Shown: positions 61,701-64,000 of the stretch, piece by piece
Layout of the letters: each line of letters starts with the position of its first letter
How positions within the stretch are numbered: the first letter of the stretch is position 1
Source of the DNA: Myxococcales bacterium
Lineage (GTDB): Bacteria > Myxococcota_A > Bradymonadia > Bradymonadales > GCA-2716585
Length of the DNA: 64,000 nt
NCBI GenBank assembly: GCA_002716585.1
Contig: PBBL01000013.1
Span: 1-64,000 of the forward strand
Direction of reading: 5' to 3'
Translations under genes and position numbers: made by a program
Notes under the pieces: generated by a model
The model's input: the letters and a program-made list of their open reading frames with translations, nothing else
Databases searched by the model: none
What the model was told of the DNA's origin: nothing

Positions 61701-62922
61701 GGTGGCGAGCGCGGGTGACTTTGATGGAGACGGCAGCGATGACCTGGCGGTTGGGGTGCTGTTGGAGGACAACAACACGAATTACTGCCAGACCCCCTGT
61801 CGGGCGGGCGGCCCCTACCGGGGCAACACCGGCGCGGTGATGATCTACCGGGGCGGGACGGATCGCACCTGGCCGCCCCGGTTTGAAGGGGACGACGTGT
61901 ACGCCGTGCCCCGGATCACGGGGGATCCGGACTTTGTGATCTGCGGCCCCCAGATCAACGAGGCGCGGATCGCCTACGCGCTGCGCGGCGGCTTCGACGC
62001 CAACGGCGACGGCTTCGACGACCTGCTGATGTCGAACTGGACCTGGAACGGGAACCGAGGGCGCGTCTGGACGGTCCGCGGCCAGGCTCCGCAGGCGGAG
62101 CCCGGCGCGGCGACGATCATCTGCGTCGGAGACGACGACGAGCTGGGTCAGGGGGACAACGGCGGTGATCTCCTGGGTTACGGGCTCGCCAGCGCCGATA
62201 TCGACGGCGACGGGTGCGACGATCACCTCGCGGGGGCCTACAACGCCGACCCACAGGGCTACACCAACAGCGGCAAGGTGCACGTGTGGATGGGCTACGG
62301 CGGCCCAGGGTGCCGGGCGGCGCCTGCCGAGGTGAGCCTCGTCAGCGGCTCGAACAACGACAACCTCGGCTACCGGGTGGTGACCGCGGACATGAACGGA
62401 GACGGCACCCTGGACATCGTCGCGGGCTCCTCGGGGTACGGCTCGACGAACATCGGCGCCGTCCTCGTCTTCGATGGGCTTGAGGTGCGCCGCTTGATCA
62501 GCGGCGCGGGCTCCGGAGCGGTGGTGGACGTCTCGGGGGCGACGCTGGCGATCATCGAAGACCCGACCGGCGTGTCCAACGTCAACTTCAGCATCGGCCT
62601 CGCCAGCATGGGCGACGTCAACAACGATGGCTTCGACGACATCGTGGTCGGGGCGCAGCTGTCGTCGCTCTCGGGCCCGGATCGCTCGGGCGGGGCGTTC
62701 GTGTTCCTGGGCAGCGATCAGCGCGACGCCCTCCAGAAGGTGGACGTCGTCATCGCCGGTGAGACGACCTTCCCCGACGGGCGGTTTGGCTACTCGGTGT
62801 CGGGCGCCCGGATCGGGGACGACGCCCCCTTCAGCGTGATGGTCGGCTCCCCCTTCAGCGAGTGGCGCGGCGCCCGGTTCGGGGACATGGGAGCGGTCTA
62901 CGTGGGCAACCAGGCCCCCTGA
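58711..62922 (+). CDS. Large FG-GAP (integrin-alpha-like) lipoprotein
   Basis: This is a 1403-residue protein. The signal ends LGPG-Cys24, then a very acidic Asp/Glu/Thr/Ser-rich tether runs to about residue 130. Three beta-sandwich-like segments follow (about 140-395), each with GGSGxx/GGSSSY-type turns resembling cadherin or Ig-like repeats. The rest is FG-GAP repeat: thirteen calcium-loop motifs of the form (G/A)D(I/F/V/M)(N/D)xDG-x-x-D(L/V/I)-x-(V/A)G, from VGDINNDGYSDVVLGG to MGDVNNDGFDDIVVGAQL. These should build one or two calcium-binding beta-propellers. It is likely a surface adhesin or matrix protein. The start at 58711 is the only one giving a lipoprotein signal. Confidence 0.88.
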   Translation: MGTLLRGVGCLGLVGVILTLGPGCFTDWDDYRGVESGEDSGGGASDDAGAQDSGEADTGEPEADSASSEDTGASPDADSGEADTSMDDTTSGDTADTATPDTEVEDTGVDAEEDVANDATPDTAPEDTSEPDTAPPWDCATFALPKDAFYVHALHTTAVTATGGSGAYRWSFPEGGNLSGAILDQESGSYLAGEVVGVADAIEVVDVECGATLTAQVHVVPDARIEPPALEIPPNTDFCFEVVGGSGSVIGDQAHAWVLVQEGSGVGIALDEEGCYRSGEVVGTDIIQAEDLETGRRMDVYITVTRDPIEVKPSLSRVMVPAGESFSFSVVGGSSSYRLEHALEGATASHSSDGVDSMVTIEAGMIGGDGTLRIVDAHLPRLAAEVEVSIMARSEHPANPYGSLTDEYTVRSVGDINNDGYSDVVLGGRQFAVNGYYSGAAYVYLGGAGGLEASPAQVIPGAFRNHYLGRAIASGDFNGDGCRDVAVGAWGGNFNGGETGEVQLWIGCQEELPPARLDSWNGRLGDNAATEMGGPLRLWKTLVGEQNALRFGWGITVGDFDNDGRDDLAVSAPIAESPLRINPNNDNPYSNVGQIFLFTHPGPGDDWEFGEAPKMVLHGAWLTPEGDYVGDNNLQVGWDMATADVNGDGCDELLVGSGRADNYYGFAALFMSEADAGAAGGCMLAELPALEVHSERVRQGRMGWSVDFGDFNGDCRPDLVISEPLIATIGGSNTQAGAVNVFFSQEDWAPGDQRRLVQSEADVIVNGDDWDQFGWQIAVGDVTGDGIDDLLAGSRNGEHDGTATNIGEVRVYQGMISAEGCQGSVGEEEPVLTELHRIINASHREQDLYGANLIVTSDMDGDDVSDWAVFAPRGPGEDDLADLRDHTGRLYWFASSIEAPVFEDGVALEVPAPSSLDYFGWDIASVGDLNRDGYVDFVAGIPYWDRDEPREGQGPVMHGSAGAAALFWGGPDGLRGTPDALLSGYLGHTGSDLMGYSVASAGDFDGDGSDDLAVGVLLEDNNTNYCQTPCRAGGPYRGNTGAVMIYRGGTDRTWPPRFEGDDVYAVPRITGDPDFVICGPQINEARIAYALRGGFDANGDGFDDLLMSNWTWNGNRGRVWTVRGQAPQAEPGAATIICVGDDDELGQGDNGGDLLGYGLASADIDGDGCDDHLAGAYNADPQGYTNSGKVHVWMGYGGPGCRAAPAEVSLVSGSNNDNLGYRVVTADMNGDGTLDIVAGSSGYGSTNIGAVLVFDGLEVRRLISGAGSGAVVDVSGATLAIIEDPTGVSNVNFSIGLASMGDVNNDGFDDIVVGAQLSSLSGPDRSGGAFVFLGSDQRDALQKVDVVIAGETTFPDGRFGYSVSGARIGDDAPFSVMVGSPFSEWRGARFGDMGAVYVGNQAP

Positions 62923-63123
62923 GCCTCCCCCCGAGTTCTTTACAGCGCCGGGCACGCCGCGCCGATTTGGTTTGCTAAAGCGGGTGGCCCCGGTTATTCA
63001 GGCCTGACGCCGAGGGCGTGCGGGCCAGGCGCCGCCGTGCCCACGGTGGCAGGGATCGTGCATTGATCCAGGCGCGCTGTGTCGCGCGCCCCCTTCAACG
63101 GCGGCCTCGCAGGTGACGGCGTA

Positions 63124-63158
63124 AACGCGCATTGACACGTGAGGTGTCAACGCGCGTT
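63124..63158. promoter_or_regulatory. Strong inverted repeat upstream of the DegT-type gene
   Basis: Arms of 15 bases (63124-63138 and 63144-63158), with a single mismatch and a 5-base loop, contain TTGACAC-gtgag-GTGTCAA at their core. It lies 63-97 bases before ATG 63221, in a 298-base gap (62923-63220). That gap also holds smaller GC hairpins near 63040-63055 and 63070-63095. It could be an operator, a terminator for read-through, or a leader stem. Confidence 0.5.
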
Positions 63159-63220
63159 CACACCCTCGCGGGGACTGGGAGTCATGGCCCGAGCGGCCAA
63201 CACGGATGCAGGCAGTGACC

Positions 63221-64000
63221 ATGAGCAAAGAGATACGTTACCCGATCATTCGACCAACGCTACCCGACTTCTCCGAGGTGGAGGGTGACCTCCGCGCGAT
63301 CTGGGAGTCCGGGATGCTGACCACGAGCCGCATGGTGCGCGCGCTGGAGGCTCAGACCGCGGAGATCTGCGGCGTGGAGCACTGCGTCGCGATGGCGAAC
63401 TGCACGAGCGGCCTGGTGTTGGCGGTCAAGGCGCTGGGGCTGACCGGCGAGGTGATCCTGCCGGCGTTTACGTTCGCGGCGACCGGGCATGCGCTGATCT
63501 GGAACGACATCGAGCCGGTGTTCGTGGACTGCGACCCGGGGACCTACACCATCGACCCGGAGAGTGTGCGCGCGGCGATCACCGAGCGGACCTCGGCGAT
63601 CATCGCCGTGCACCTGTTCGGGCTCCCGCCGGACATCGACGCGCTCCAGGCGATCGCGGACGAGCACGGCGTGACGCTGATGTTCGACGCGGCGCAGGGG
63701 CTCGGGGCGACCTACAAGGGCCAGCCGGTCGGCGGCTTCGGGGCCGTGGAGGTGTTCAGCATGTCGCCCACCAAGGTGATCACCGCCTGCGAGGGTGGGC
63801 TGGTGACGACGAACGACGGCGAGCTGGCCCAGGTGATGCGCCAGATGCGCGACTACGGCAAGGGGCTCGACGGCTACGACATGGCGTTCATCGGCTTGAA
63901 CGCGCGTCAGAGCGAGTTCCACGCCGCGGTCGGGCTCGCCGGGCTGCGTCACCTGGGCGACTACATGGGGCACCGGCTGGAGATGATCGCGCTGTACCGC
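63221..64000 (+). CDS. DegT/DnrJ/EryC1/StrS aminotransferase, C-terminus beyond right edge
   Basis: The first 260 residues of a PLP-dependent sugar aminotransferase are visible. PIIRPTLPDFSEVEGDLRAIWESG is the family N-terminus, and NCTSGL and AFTFAATGHAL lie near the PLP phosphate site. FDAAQGLGA provides the Asp that pairs with the PLP pyridine nitrogen, and SMSPTKVITACEGG carries the Schiff-base lysine. Such enzymes make amino-sugars (for example perosamine or viosamine) for surface polysaccharides or glycans, so a polysaccharide locus may begin here. The frame is open to the last base. ATG 63221 lacks a strong ribosome site. Confidence 0.92.
   Translation, partial: MSKEIRYPIIRPTLPDFSEVEGDLRAIWESGMLTTSRMVRALEAQTAEICGVEHCVAMANCTSGLVLAVKALGLTGEVILPAFTFAATGHALIWNDIEPVFVDCDPGTYTIDPESVRAAITERTSAIIAVHLFGLPPDIDALQAIADEHGVTLMFDAAQGLGATYKGQPVGGFGAVEVFSMSPTKVITACEGGLVTTNDGELAQVMRQMRDYGKGLDGYDMAFIGLNARQSEFHAAVGLAGLRHLGDYMGHRLEMIALYR

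Noticed and set aside
61090-62955. A 621-codon minus-strand open frame
   Set aside because: It is the complement of the repetitive FG-GAP coding sequence, with no start signal or motif.

Overview
The window is a 64 kb piece of a high-GC, gene-dense bacterial chromosome holding 50 protein genes, two of them cut by the window edges. Its gene content points to the Myxococcota (Bradymonadia- or Polyangia-like). At least eleven secreted lipoproteins are present, several with long Asp/Ser/Thr/Gly-rich tethers after the lipobox cysteine. There are eukaryote-like Ser/Thr kinases, a DUF1592/DUF1552 pair, an FG-GAP giant lipoprotein, Sel1 and Cys-rich proteins, and a LysC-LysA fusion. That placement is an inference from gene families; no rRNA or other phylogenetic marker was compared. 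No tRNA, rRNA, CRISPR array, prophage or complete insertion sequence was seen.

Layout. 1-4.2 kb: a pentapeptide-repeat protein (cut at the left edge), two lipoproteins and a fatty-acid-hydroxylase-type membrane enzyme with a palindrome over its promoter. 4.2-4.35 kb: a 138-bp element with 17-bp inverted repeats flanked by a 7-bp direct repeat. 4.4-14.7 kb: an M16C peptidase, an alpha/beta-hydrolase lipoprotein, DUF2461, DUF1990 and YheU proteins, a phage-type AAA ATPase, a tandem pair of secreted paralogs and a degenerate receiver protein with a new-looking C-terminal repeat. 14.9-24.2 kb: a Sel1 lipoprotein, GNAT, a BrkB-type membrane protein, a 978-residue acidic protein, QueG and a PlsC-type acyltransferase. 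24.2-31.1 kb: a transmembrane kinase, a membrane spermidine-synthase-like fusion, a metzincin-like lipoprotein and a pectinacetylesterase-like lipoprotein. 31.2-32.5 kb: an unrecognised basic protein ending in an Hfq/Sm-like domain. 32.7-33.7 kb: rplU-rpmA with a good sigma70-type promoter. 33.9-37.6 kb: a c-type-cytochrome DUF1592-group lipoprotein carrying an inserted AMPK/CBM48-like domain, followed by its Tat-exported DUF1552 partner. 37.7-48.7 kb: a frameshifted lipid kinase, envelope proteins, obg, a kinase-ATPase, a methyltransferase, a DUF481 barrel and a GNAT. 48.8-57.2 kb (minus strand): lysC-lysA, a PrsW-family protease, and mnmE-khpB-yidC-yidD-rnpA-rpmH. 57.4-64 kb: a beta-propeller lipoprotein, an FG-GAP lipoprotein with 13 calcium-type loops, and the start of a DegT/DnrJ sugar aminotransferase (cut at the right edge).

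How it fits together. The conserved core blocks (rplU-rpmA-obg; rpmH-rnpA-yidD-yidC-khpB-mnmE; lysC-lysA) cover translation, membrane insertion and lysine/cell-wall precursor supply. Between them sits lineage-specific envelope and signalling material. The most distinctive items are the Hfq-like fusion protein, the CBM48 insertion in a DUF1592-family cytochrome, the mobile-element-like or structured-RNA repeat at 4.2 kb, the receiver-like triple-repeat protein and the chromosomal Sak4-like ATPase.

Limits: all family assignments come from reading motifs. No database search, structure prediction or RNA folding was run.
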